Source: Punica granatum (taxonomy: Eukaryota > Streptophyta > Magnoliopsida > Myrtales > Lythraceae). From it: a DNA stretch of 64,000 nt. The stretch is taken from positions 20,484,568 to 20,548,567 of the forward strand of contig NC_045134.1 of assembly GCF_007655135.1 (NCBI RefSeq), written 5' to 3'. Below, piece after piece: positions 47,291 through 58,292 of the stretch. Made by a program: the position numbers and the translations under genes. The notes under the pieces are model-generated. The model was not told where the DNA came from. It was given only the letters and a program-made list of their open reading frames with translations, and ran no database searches. Every line of letters starts with the position of its first letter. The first letter of the stretch is position 1.

Positions 47291-47754
47291 ATCTTCAGTA
47301 TGCCTATGCGGTCGATCTTCTTTGCAACAGGTACTCCTATTGCATTCACCGCATTCCGTCTTCACCATCAAACACCTTGTAGCCGTTGTTCAACGATTTA
47401 ATTTGGAGGTTATAGATTTTGGCTCTTCAATTTGGGGATTAGGGATTTCAATTCCACGGCTTCTGTTAATAGAAGGAAGAGAGGGAAAGCAAAAAAGAAA
47501 TAATATAAAAAGTCAAGTCAGACGATTTCGTCTGAGATTTCACGGAACCCAGACGAAAAAGCTGATCTGCTATAACTTTCAACTGTCAAGATTGACTTTG
47601 ATGTCAAAAATTGGTCAGGATACAACTGAGACAAAACCCATCTCTCGAGGGTATAATAGGCAATTTACTCGATTGTAAAACCTTAAAGCTCTCTCCCTCT
47701 ACAAACTCCCAAATCCCTCACCCTAAGTATGTTATGCTTTAAGCATATGAGAGT

Positions 47755-48220
47755 TTTTGGGTTAATTACACCAAAGGTACAAAAAAGTGTTTGTTAAAAC
47801 TTTAATGTAACAATTTGGTACCAAAAAGAATTTTTTGTTAAGATTTGCTATAAAGCATTCAAATTTGTTGCAGTCATGTGCACTTCGTCATCTGCCCCTC
47901 TGATGCCGTTAGCTTCTAATGATGTTGTTGATGACATTTCAAACATACATGCAACGTGGCGTTGAATTTAAAATGAAAATTTTGTTTTTAATTTTAATTA
48001 AATTAAAATAATAAAAGAAAAATATATAAAAATGACATAACTTTCTTCTCTCTCTCTCCAAGTCCCTTCTCTCCTCTTAGCCTCATAAGTCAAAGTATTC
48101 TTAGAAGCTAGCCCGGCAAACCGTCCATTGTCGAAGCTCGTGTCATCGGAAGCTCGCTAGAGCCCTCTCTCTCTTCATTTGCCTTCTTCCTCTCTCTCGA
48201 TCATTTTTTTTTAATAAACT
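47755..48220. mobile_element. Left arm of a TIR-type element beside the pararetrovirus
   Basis: 'gtaacaatttggtaccaaaaag' and 'cttcgtcatctgcccctctgatgccgttagc' resemble, in inverted form, 54,700-54,875 ('tttgtaccaaatcttaaaaag', 'agccatgacggtgttag'). They also resemble 11,145-11,290. Together they suggest one older element split by the viral insertion. No target duplication identified. Confidence 0.35.
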
Positions 48221-48444
48221 CAAGTAAATCGAGGGATGGGGTCATAGGCAAGTCCACTCCACCCCCGACTATCATTTTTTTTTAAGATCCAGGTTGTCCT
48301 CTCGAGTCGGGATCGATCCAACCTAATGCAAGCGGCCATGGTGGTCCTAGAAGTGATCGTTGGGTTTGCACTTGATCAAGAATAGTGATCAAAATCGGAG
48401 TAAAGAGAGAGATATATATTAGAGAGAGAGAAAAAAAATTTAAA

Positions 48445-48570
48445 TTTATTTTATTGGCCTACCGAGTCCAGAATCATGCTCTAGATCTTTCACTCCCAGG
48501 GTCTGAGCAGGCCCTTGTTATCTCTGTGGATTCTATGAATGCACCCACTTGCGTCCATGTTCCCAGATAG
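48445..48570 (+). pseudogene. Pararetroviral movement-protein C-terminal remnant
   Basis: A short frame ending at 48,570 encodes a fragment compatible with the distal part of a 30K-type movement protein, preceded directly by a GA simple repeat where viral homology appears to begin. Most of the protein is absent. Assignment is by position and weak motif resemblance. Confidence 0.35.
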
Positions 48571-49059
48571 ATCTCCAGAGTCCTAGTAAAGCTGCTCCCA
48601 GAGACCTGGGTCACCGACTATGAGCGTCTCCATCAAAATGCTCAGCCGATCTAGTCTTCCGAGCCCAAGTTTGGGAAAAGACCAGACGGAAAGGTTGTAA
48701 TCTCGTTTGACCACCGTCCGGTTGAGAACCCAGGGCCATATGCTCCTCCCATGTTCCAAACGATGATGATGATGCAACCAGCTGAAGAGGGAGTGCGGGA
48801 TAACTCGAAGGTACAGAAGTAAATGCCTCCTATTCACTCTTTTAAGAGCAATGGGATGCCAGTGTATTTCTTCCAAGAACCAAGGGAAAACACTGTTATT
48901 GGGATATCTATGATTGTGGCGACTATGATGTTTGCCACACGAAGAAATAAATGAAAAGGCTCTCCTTGTTCTGAGGAGGCCCAGAAGAAAGCAGATCCCA
49001 AGCTAGATCTAGATCCAGTTGCAGACGAAAGTTTATCGACCGTTCTTAAGAAAAAGAAA

Positions 49060-49956
49060 GTGCTACTCTGCTATAGGCCCATTCTCAAGTGGGTCAGAAA
49101 GCAGAAATGGGAAAATCCCGAAGAAATTCGGGATTATCTCAAAGTTATGGTGTCAGCCTCTATTTCTGAGAGGCTTGTCCACAAGATGGAGCAGAAAGGC
49201 AAACTGACTGCCATTCCACAAGCAGCTCTTGCCTGTATGTTCTGTCCATCCTTGCCTGGTTATGATGAACAGTTCCCTCAGTTGGAACAGTTTGTAGATG
49301 GCGACATAAGGCATACTCATACTTTCAAAGTTCCAAATCCTACTAACCGTGATGAAAGGGGAAACCCTAAGTCCGTTACCAGAGGAGAAGCCGTTCTAAA
49401 TTGGCAGTCAGAAAACACTGTATCCCAAAACCGTGTATTCTTCTCCATTGGAGCTAAGGTGGACACTCTAACAGCAAAAGTCAGTCGGCTTTATGGCAAG
49501 GTTGACAGGCACCATCAAGAGACCCAGTCACTCCTCTTGACACTTTAGAAGAGACTTAAAGAGGTCCAGAAGACTCCTATTGTCTCATACTTCCAGATTG
49601 ATCTGGATAGGAAAGAGGAAGAGATTTGCAAGCTAAAAAACCAAATTGCGATTCTCTCTGGGACTCCAACGCCATCACCGCCAACTTCCTCGACCACAAG
49701 TCTTGTCAACTTTTTGGAAAGACCACTTGGAGAAAGAAGCAAGCCGGCAAGGCTCTCACTGTTCTCTCCTTCTCAGGAAGAACAACAGCCAAAAAAAGCT
49801 ACACTTGTGGAAATAAGAGAAAGGGCAAGACAGGCTACAGAGGCAGCACAAAAGCGCCAGGAAAAAAAGAAGGAGGTGTATGAAACCCCTACAGGACTAG
49901 TTCCTTCTGCCTCCAAGCCTCCAAAAGAAGAAAAAGGAGAAGAAAAATGGAAATGA
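49060..49956 (+). pseudogene. Pararetroviral polyprotein, coiled-coil and linker region
   Basis: Two consecutive open stretches (49,060-49,548 and 49,626-49,956) separated by a stop and a frame change. The first ends in a heptad-like region (KVDTLTAKVSRLYGKVD); the second is Lys/Glu-rich with a proline-rich start. It corresponds to the region between movement and coat domains. Confidence 0.6.
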
Positions 49957-49987
49957 TGAAGATGAAGAAGATCCTCAGGGAGCCTTT

Positions 49988-50972
49988 ATGGTTTTCCCTA
50001 AGGAAAACCCTCTAAGCTCCTTTCTTAAGGAGCAATGTGACGAAAGTCAGATGGTGGTTAAAGAAGAAACATATGACTCAATATCAGAGGAAGAATCAGA
50101 AGCCTCTCCCGAGGAGTCAGAAGACTCATGGGAGACAGAAGACTTCTATCCCCCGGTAAAGATGATGGGAAGGGGAAATGGAGTTGATTCGAACGACGCC
50201 AGATCTGAAATGGCGGATCTACTACAAGCGGCAGCACCAGCAGCACCAACCAGGGGGAACCTTGTCTTTACTTTAGACGATATTCCCTACTCTAAATGGC
50301 TAGATAGACTCCAGGAGTTCTTGGCCTATCTCACTTCTAGAGCACTCACAGTTCATGACAACCATGAGCTCATGACAGGTTTTGTATCCCGGTTTACCGG
50401 GACTCTATGAAACTGGTGGATTGGACTGACAGACCAAGATCAGGTTCAGTTCATTGTAAGTAGCCCTACAAAAGCGGTCCATATCACGTGGCCCTCGAAG
50501 ATGCTTGCATGACGAAACAAGCCATCAAAGAAGTCCTAAAGAGAGACAAGTCAATGGAGAAAGCGTACAGATGGCCTGAGTTGTACATCAAGTGCTCAAG
50601 AAAGGACAAACACTGTAGTTGCCCAACCAAGAAGAAGAAGCACTATAAGAAGTGGAAAATGTCGAAAGCAAAGTCCAGAAGATATTTTGAAAAGAAATGG
50701 AAATACCTGAGGAAGAAGCACAAGTTTGGAAAGAAGTACAAACCTCCAGGTGCTATATTTGCAATCGACTAGGCCACTTCGTTAAGAACTGTTCAAGGGC
50801 CCCGAAGCAAGGAGTAAAGCTCGTCCAGCAACTACAAAATGCAACAGGGATCTCACTGGAAAAAGATGATGTTGAATCCCTTTTCTCTCTGGATGAAGAA
50901 GCTGGGCCATCTTCCATAGCGGCCCTAGAAGTCCTCACTGACTTAGACTCAAGTTTTTCAAGGTCTGACTAA
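49988..50972 (+). pseudogene. Pararetroviral coat-protein region with CCHC knuckle
   Basis: An acidic Glu/Ser-rich stretch (50,040-50,155) precedes the coat core (TGFVSRFTGTL at about 50,375, then a stop at 50,408). A Lys-rich tract (50,600-50,745) leads to a CCHC zinc knuckle, CYICNRLGHFVKNC, at about 50,751-50,792, which lies in a different frame. At least three lesions. Confidence 0.75.
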
Positions 50973-50999
50973 GATATGTGCTACATGGCAACAAAGGAT

Positions 51000-51616
51000 A
51001 CTAAAGAGATTAACTTGATGAATTTAGTTCCTCGTATTCCAGTTACAGTTTACATCTCCAAATACGCGAAAACTATCAAGGTTATTGCGTTCCTTACACT
51101 GGAGCTACCCAAACTATCATGAACCCGGAGGTACCACCCAAAGAGTGCTGGAAGCCACACACTAAGCATTTCAACACTACCTCCAGTGAGGTGTTCTCCA
51201 CTCACCTCATCAGCCGACCCCTCAAGATCCAGTTCTTTCCTGGATGCTATATAATTACTAGGGTGTTGGGTTCAACCATATCCAGGAAAGACATAGTTGT
51301 TGGCTGGGACATCATCACTAAGGTGAATAAGCTCAGGATGACGCCAGAAGGAGTCCGTTTTAAGCACTACTTTCAATCGTATGTGCAGACCCCTCGACTC
51401 TTCATGGCACAGAAAGATGAAGTCAAGCAGATCCTTAGTGAACTGGTACAAGAGCTGAAACGCCAATCTTATGCGGACTCTCATTCAGAGTTCCTTAAGA
51501 AATGTTCTCACCCATTGTGGAAAAATGAGCAGTTCTTTGTCAAACTGCCATTCAAAAAGAACAAGGACATCAATCCTATTAAAGTCAGTCACTCAGGAAT
51601 GAATCCTGAGCACTAG
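51000..51616 (+). pseudogene. Pararetroviral aspartic protease region
   Basis: The active-site region near 51,097-51,120 has lost frame exactly at the catalytic Asp codon. After that break the frame 51,119-51,616 stays open and carries the rest of the domain (VVGWDIITKVN at about 51,297). The protease would process the polyprotein; it cannot be made here. Confidence 0.7.
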
Positions 51617-52999
51617 ACACTTGCTACCGCTGAATGTGCTGAACTACTTCAGTAGGATCTCATAGAGCCCTCTGATGCACCGTGGGCTTGTGAGGCCTTT
51701 TATGTCAACAATCGGTCTGAACAAGTTAGAGGAAAATTGCGGCTGGTCATCAACTACCAGCCCCTCAACCATTTTCTACAGGTTGACAAGTTTCCACTAC
51801 CGAACAAACATGCCCTCTTCTCAAGCCTTTCAAAGGCTAAGGTGTTTTCAAAATTTGATCTGAAAGCGGGCTTTTGGTAACTCGGGATCCATCCAGAAGA
51901 CAGGCCCAAAACTAGGTTTTGTATCCTGAATGCCCATTATCAGTGGAATGTCATGCCTTTTGCGCTCAAAATAGCTCCATCGCTATTTCAGAAGGCCATG
52001 TGCCGGGTCTTTGCTCCTATTATGGACCAGGCCCTTGTATACATTGATGACATCCTTCTGTTCAGCCCATCAGAAGAAGCCCATATCCTTTTGCTCCGAC
52101 GATTCTCATAGATTGTTCAAGACTATGGAATCATGATCTTTAAGAAGAAGATGATAATTGGCCAATAAGAGATCAATTTTCTTGGCATGCAGCTTGCCAA
52201 TGGCCAGTACCAACCAGAGCTACATGTGGCTCAGGAGCTACTCAAATACCCTGAGGAGCCGCTTACCAAGAAGCAGATCCAATTGTTTCTTGGCACGGTT
52301 AACTACCTCAGAAATTTCCTTCCGAAGATAGCCAAGCTCACTCGCCCACTAGAAAAGATGCTGAAGAAGGACGCCCCTACATGGGGTCCTAATCAGACAA
52401 AGGCGATTACGGAGCTTAAGGCTCAACTGTAGTCCCTGCCTCCACTCCAGATTCCCTCCACTGGAAAGAGAATCCTCCAGACTGATGCAAGTGAAAGATA
52501 CTGGGAAACGGTCCTACTTGAACAACTAGAGGGCAAGCGCCATATCTGTGGCTACAGGAGCGGAAGGTTCAAACTGTCAGAACAACACTATCACTCCACT
52601 TTCAAGGAGATTCTGGCGGTCATGAATGGGATAAAGAAGTTTGAGTTCTACCTAGTGGGATACAAATTCCAGGTGGAAATGGATATTTCTAGCTTCCCTA
52701 AGATGTTGCAGTTCAAGCAGAAGCAACTGCCGCACCCTCAACTGCTTAGGTGGGCAGAATGGTTCTATAAGTTTGACTTTGAAGTCAAACACATTAAGGG
52801 GAAACACAACATGCTCCCAAACTTCTTGTCAAGGAAGGATCAAGCATTAACTCGGCAGACTCTGCAGGTCTTACCTGTCATCTGCATGTTTTCAAGGTTG
52901 CAGTTCACAACTCTGCGTGCACAAAACCAAGCCACGGGTATTCATTGGAGAAACCCTAGAAGAATAAGGGGAGACATACCCCTGAAGTTCATGACCTAG
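51617..52999 (+). pseudogene. Pararetroviral reverse transcriptase and RNase H
   Basis: RT motifs in broken frames: INYQPLNHF near 51,750, KFDLKAGFW near 51,855 and YIDDIL at about 52,040-52,057. Stops are visible at about 51,654, 51,879, 52,109 and 52,166. RNase H follows with TDAS near 52,481 and HIKGKHN near 52,790; the connection domain (52,187-52,432) ends in a stop. It is the best-preserved part of the copy and defines the family. Confidence 0.85.
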
Positions 53000-54103
53000 T
53001 GTGGGAAAAACGATTTCAGACAGAGGCACGTACCCTCCTCTGGCAGTATCAATGGAGGATATTCCGATATCATGGAGGACTCACTCTCCTTCCTTTCAGG
53101 ATGCATCCTCACTTCCCGCACATCCATCCACTCAGATACTCCGCACTCGCGCCATATCCCAAAGAGATGAAGTGGTTCTACTGGTATGCTTGCCACTGCT
53201 ATACTATTGGCATCCAATTCAAACTAGTAGAGATGCTCAGGTTCTTTAGGCGCCATGCTGCAGTACAAGAAATGATCAGCTACCCGACTGAAGCTAGGAA
53301 TTCGGATACCCATTTTATCCAGTTCCTCGAATGGTTCAAACCACTTCAGCAATGGGAAGAGCTTTTCACCGAAGAAGCAAGAAAGGTGCGACCACATCCA
53401 CAAGGGGATAGGCATGTCATTGTCTTGTTCCAGCAAATGTGGTATATTGGCCCTCCAAGGAGAAGAAGCACTTGAGCCCCGGCTCGAGCCCAAAGGGAGC
53501 CTTGATAATGATAATGAATACAGAGAATTCCAAAGGATTATTTGTGAAAAGAATGGGGTAGTCCCACGGATTATATGGCAACCAGGCCACATTCCTATGG
53601 AATGAGACTATCAAAAGGATTATCAGCGCACTTGGCCTCCTCTTGAGTAGGCCCTGAAGGATTATAATGAAGAAAATCCTCCTCCCCTTGCTGTCTCTCA
53701 AGAACAACAATCCCTTGATCCTCTTCCTCCTCTTGACTCCCAGGACCCGTACTCTCCTGATCCTGAAGCCTTTATGCAACTGGACATTGACCCAGATAGT
53801 TTCATGATTCAGACACAGTCCAGCTTTCCTGTCCAGCAGGCAACACAGGCCAATGATCAAGCAGGACCAGGCGAAACCGCTAACTTGCAAGATCCTAATA
53901 GTTGGCCTCAACCTGTCCAGCCGACACAATCACATGTTCGTGAATGGTGGGATGATGACCTGACCATTGAAGATATTGATTGGGCTCTGCACAAGATAAA
54001 AGACAAGCAAAGAAAGATGGTCAACAAAAGGGTCATGGGCAGTGATTACAACAGCAGCGACGACTCCATCGAAAGTGGAGATGATCCAACCACTTTGGCC
54101 TAA
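52999..54103 (+). pseudogene. Pararetroviral distal ORF, unknown function
   Basis: Open stretches 52,999-53,475 (Trp/Phe/His-rich, EMKWFYWYACHCYTIG) and 53,414-54,103 in other frames with a Pro/Gln-rich end and an acidic tail (..SDDSIESGDD). Follows RNase H as an extra ORF does in some Caulimoviridae. No domain recognised. Confidence 0.55.
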
Positions 54104-54274
54104 GATAATATAATATTTTGTCGGTTGTCACTGTAGCAGTTACTGTAGTAATGTTGAATTATTGTATTTTGTTTGGTGTACCGGCGCAACTTTTGCGTCC
54201 GTGATAGCAGACCTACTCTGCATGACAGCAGGAGGTCTCCTGTTCACTGTTTGTCCGTTTGTTCTGACCCCCGC

Positions 54275-54327
54275 CTATAAATTGAGGGTTTGTCTTCTGT
54301 AACAATCAGTTCATATCGAGCAATAAA
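54275..54327 (+). promoter_or_regulatory. Pararetroviral promoter core and poly(A) signal
   Basis: TATA-like CTATAAATT at 54,275 and AATAAA at 54,322, only about 47 bases apart. This close TATA-AATAAA spacing is typical of the terminally redundant full-length transcript region of Caulimoviridae. Confidence 0.6.
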
Positions 54328-54424
54328 CTCCTCTTTCTGAAATACTCTCTTCATGGCTTTCCAAACTCTTCCCTTCTGGGCAAAAGGGGTTCTTAGATTT
54401 CGAAGTAATTCTTCAATACTAGGA

Positions 54425-54535
54425 GCTGACTCCGAGTATGCTTTGTGCTTGCCTCTTATGAGGATCCTGCACATCAGAAAGGATTTGAGTATGCTCTGTG
54501 CTTGCCTCTCATGAGGATCCTGCACATCCGAAAAA
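54425..54535 (+). repeat. ~53-bp tandem duplication in the viral leader
   Basis: Two copies of a unit containing 'gagtatgct.tgtgcttgcctct' and 'atgaggatcctgcacatc' start at about 54,434 and 54,487. They differ at a few positions. Confidence 0.8.
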
Positions 54536-54875
54536 ATAATGTCGCTCAGATATTCGATCCGAGGTAATTCTAGGGAATCAATGGTATTAATGGTATAAGT
54601 TCTTAGGATGTCTGACGGAACGCAGGGGCTTGAGCATGTTGCCCAGGAGAGGCGTTGAAGCTCCCCAAAAGCGTATGGTCACGTATCCCTCAGGGCTTAT
54701 GTCGTTAATTCTATTGCACTTCCCTAAGTGAGCCATGACGGTGTTAGTTTGTATATGACGGAGTACACTTGATTAAAAAAAATTCGAATCTTTTGTACCA
54801 AATCTTAAAAAGAAAAATATTTTGTATAAAAGTGTTATATTTAGCAAATTTTTTATAACCCTAATGTAAAATTAA

Positions 54876-56209
54876 GCCAAGAATTTCGATTTGAAAAGTA
54901 TCCCAGGACGGACCGTCATCTGCTACATCTGTGGTGGGAGCTCCAATGTCCGTCAAGATCCTTCTAAAAGTCAATGGTTCTCATGCTTAATTTAGAAATT
55001 ATTTTTCAAAATAACCGTTTTCCAATTGAATTTTCGAACAAAAACGGAGTTGAACCACATTTGAACGGTCTGGGTTGGCTTGCATTTTTCTTCGAAATCA
55101 ATTCTGAAATTGGCTCTGAGTTTCTTCGATACTAGATACTAGCCCTATAACTTTTTTTTCTTTGAAATTTTTTAAGTATTAATTGCAAAGTATAACACGT
55201 GATTTCAATTTTTTTCCCCAAATTTATGACCCTAATAATGTGTGGTGCTTGATGTGGTTGTTCATGTGGTAGAATGGGGGCAGCATGTCAGCATTTAACA
55301 GTGAAAGTATACGGAAGTAGATGCCTTGACGGAGTTGAAAGAGCTACGACACAAAATCCCAAACGTAAAATTGAACTGTATAGTTGCTAGTTCATAGAAT
55401 TAATATGTGGCTCGAAAACAGATTTTGCACCTATACATGAATGGTGATCGTTATAGAGTTAAAATTGAAGTTCAATGTACATTCCTTAAAACACATTATA
55501 AAGCAAAATAGACATTATCTTTTTTTTTTTTTCGGTTACATAGGAGATCCATGAGTCTGATACAGTTAAAAAGAAGTACAAATAAAGTGACACGTGTAGT
55601 CTTACTGGGTATCAAACTTGCAACATCTTGGTATCTCCTTTTCGATATGTTTCAAACATTAGTTTTGCAAAAAAAAAAATTTAGAAAAAGAGAGAGAGAG
55701 ATTTGAGGAAATTATGAATTAATTTTCTAGATTTCTTTTTTTTTTTTTCGATGTGCACCCTGATTTCCTGAATTTTGACAAATATTGGCGGCCTCTTGGG
55801 TTGGATTTTTGTTTTGTGATTTTCAAAATTTTTTTTAAAAAAATTATATCATTTTAACATATATTTTTTGGATGAAAAATGAAATTTTTGACGGAAAATT
55901 AGATGGCAGGACTAAAATGGGAAAGGTGAAAGGTCAGAGATAGTTATGGCAAAAAAAAAAAAGTTTTGAACCGAAATGATAGAAGTATCAAAGATTTAAG
56001 AGCAAACGTGTGATTTTCCCTGTCATTAAAGTTTAAAGTGCATGATATATCTTGCAAGACCATTTACTTGTAACTTGATGAATATTATTAAATTATTTTC
56101 AGATATAATTATTGCTCATTAGCTATAATTGCAGAACGTGAATTATCGAAAGGAAATACAGAATGTGATGGATATTAGTTAGATTTAAAAATAATTATTG
56201 TTAACTAGA
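54876..56209. other. AT-rich intergenic DNA with a SINE-like piece
   Basis: No gene seen. At 55,555-55,640 the minus strand shows a B-box-like 'gtttgatacccagtaagac' related to 13,060-13,095. Otherwise A/T runs. Confidence 0.45.
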
Positions 56210-56630
56210 TGATATATTATTTGTCTCTTATACAATTAATTATAAAAAAAATTGTTGACTTGAAAAGATTATGGTTAATGCATGAGTAATAGAGACTAAT
56301 TTATACGCTCTTCAAGTATATCAATGTGTAGAGACTAATATAGAGTTGATAAATTGAATTTTAAACTATTATTTTTTGATGATAAAAATTTCACAAGTTA
56401 AAACTAAATAAGCGTGTAATTCGTTATTTTTAATTTACTTTTCTTTCAATTTTTTACTCTTTCATATTTTTTTCTAATAACCATTTCTTATATATATATA
56501 TATATATATATATATCTTCATTTGGTCTTCTCTTCAAAGCAAATATTTTCTCTTCCCATGCTTTACATGTTCCTTTTCATTCTTTTTTCTCATCACCATA
56601 TCTCTCTCCTTATTCTCTACTTAAATTCGA
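56210..56630 (+). mobile_element. CACTA-like non-autonomous repeat, copy 2
   Basis: Direct paralogue of 8,490-8,935 through the (TA)n tract and 'cttcattt.gtcttctcttcaaagcaa'. It then diverges into a short unrelated ORF (56,522-56,743) that I do not regard as real. Confidence 0.5.
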
Positions 56631-56929
56631 TGAACACAAGAATTGCTGGCCTTTCCACTCGACCAACAAATTGTTTACAAAAATTATATCAAAAAATTTC
56701 CGGCATAATTTCAAAAAACAGTCTATCAAAAGTTTTTCTTTAAAAAAATAAATCCCTCACAAAATATTTGATTGGAATAAATATTGTTATTTCGTAGATT
56801 AACTAAAAAAACTTATAAATATAAAAAAACTAATAATTTATTTATGATATAAATATTATCATTAAAGTAAAACAATTAATAAAAGTTACAAATTTAGACA
56901 AGTAAGGAGTATTATTGCATTGGATAAGG

Positions 56930-56990
56930 TGATGTCATACTAAAGTGGAGATTGAGGGTTCGAATCTCTTTGTTGTAGAATTAATCGGCT
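56930..56990 (+). repeat. SINE-like fragment
   Basis: 'ggataaggtgatgtcatac' followed by a B-box-like 'gggttcgaatctc'. Small and uncertain. Confidence 0.3.
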
Positions 56991-57049
56991 TGGTGGATTG
57001 AGTTGGTTTGTTTGATTTGATAGTTAGCACTTGGTTCCATAAAAATATT

Positions 57050-57421
57050 TACTTTTTATAGGACTTTATATCTAGGAAATAAAAGCATCTTGAGGCAACT
57101 ACATTTGCTTCTAAAAAGTATATAAAGACAATTTTATGGGATATTTTTGCTTATTTTTAGAGCCAAATCATTTGTTTCTAGTTGCACTAGTTAGAAGCAG
57201 ATAAAAATTCGTTTCAAATTTGTGTCTAAAGGCTTATCGAAACAGTAGTAATATGGTCAATTAATTTATCTGTCTCTGAAGGTTTTAGAGGTAAATAAAT
57301 GACGTACAGAAACATATAATGACGTTTCAATAAAAATATTTACTTTTTTTATAGAACTTTATATCTAGGATATAAAAGTATCTTTAGGCAACTACATTTG
57401 CTTCTAAAAAGTATATAGAGA
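57050..57421 (+). repeat. Direct repeat pair, ~78 bp, 294 bp apart
   Basis: 57,050-57,127 and 57,344-57,421 share 'actttatatctaggaaataaaag' type sequence through 'gcaactacatttgcttctaa' with few changes. May be subterminal repeats of the CACTA-like element. Confidence 0.7.
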
Positions 57422-57724
57422 CCAAAAAAAAAAAAAGTTTGACAGGCATTTCAGTTTATAAATAAATTTAATGAAATTAACTCATTTTCTACATTCCAAA
57501 AAATAATTAACTCATATCATTATTCATATATATTTATTTTCTAAGATTGATTATTTGAGATATTATAATTTTAAAAAATTATGAGTTATGACTTTATATA
57601 GAGAGAGAGAATGATTTGATGATGATGATGATGATAATAATAATTTTTTGCTTAAAAAAGAAAAAGAAAAGATAGACCAAAGAATTGAGGGATTGAAAAA
57701 GAAAATGAAGAAAAACTTATTTTA

Positions 57725-58045
57725 TGTAATGATGGACCAAAGTGGTGTAATGATGACACCTCATTTAACGGCGTCATCCCCTGCAATTAACGGAATGCCA
57801 TGGAGGATCTAAATGATGCGACAAAGGACCAAACCGATGTTGATGCAATTCTTAAGTGAGGGACCCATCTGATATAATAAGGACCAAATTGATGCAACTT
57901 TGTTGAGTGAGGGACCTAAATTATGTAGCCATGAACAAATTGAAAAAAAAAATATGACAAACTAAAGGACCAAATTGATGAAAAAAATAAGTGAAGGACT
58001 AAATTAATGTAACCGTCAAAACTTAGGGGCCAAATTACCAATTTC
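57725..58045 (+). repeat. Degenerate 'ggaccaaattgatg' repeat array
   Basis: Seven or more irregular recurrences of 'gaccaaa(t/g)t.gatg' with 'gtgagggac' between them. It ends about 250 bases before the MADS-box start codon, so it forms the distal promoter of that gene. Confidence 0.65.
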
Positions 58046-58292
58046 CGCGTTTTACGTTTATAAGAGATGCCGCGTAATACCACAGCTGTCGGACCACAGA
58101 AGCCTCACCGAATCTTTTGGGGTTTAAAATTCAAGAAATGGAAAACAGGGGGCCGAAAAAAAAGCAAGAAACCGATAAATAAACTGGCCGTCGGGGTTCA
58201 GAGTGACTCTGACTCACTGCGAGTGCTCACGCGTTTGCGCGAATAAAACTCTGATATTTTCTTCACCGATCGATCACCGGAGACAGAGCGAG

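Larger units (their letters stand above)
44927..47670. mobile_element. Pack-MULE: Mutator-like element with captured gene pieces
   Basis: TIRs of about 150 bp: the left starts GAGTAAATTGC and contains GAGAGATGGGTTTTGTCTCA, the right is its complement. A perfect 10-bp target duplication GATTGTAAAA lies at 44,917-44,926 and 47,671-47,680. No transposase. The interior contains fragments of an aspartyl aminopeptidase gene (45,404-45,442 and 46,845-46,970) and another exon-like frame (46,889-47,284). A hAT element is inserted between them. Gene-fragment capture by a non-autonomous MULE is the definition of a Pack-MULE. Confidence 0.88.
48445..54560 (+). mobile_element. Endogenous pararetrovirus (Caulimoviridae), degraded, ~6.1 kb
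   Basis: Ordered remnants of a plant pararetrovirus polyprotein: movement-protein-like end, coiled-coil/acidic region, basic coat region with a CCHC knuckle, aspartic protease, RT with YIDDIL, RNase H, a distal ORF, then a TATA/poly(A) region. There is no integrase, LTR or tRNA-Met primer site, which separates it from LTR retrotransposons. The arrangement with an extra distal ORF recalls florendoviruses, but genus is not certain. There are more than ten stops or frame changes, and the 5' part of the genome is missing. It is a fossil, not an active virus. Confidence 0.85.

Noticed and set aside
48583..48876. 97-codon minus ORF
   Set aside because: Opposite strand of the pararetroviral remnant; no recognisable domain.
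48445..54560. Ty3/gypsy element as the source of the RT at 52,040
   Set aside because: No integrase after RNase H, no LTRs or PBS, coat-type basic region and TATA-poly(A) arrangement favour Caulimoviridae.
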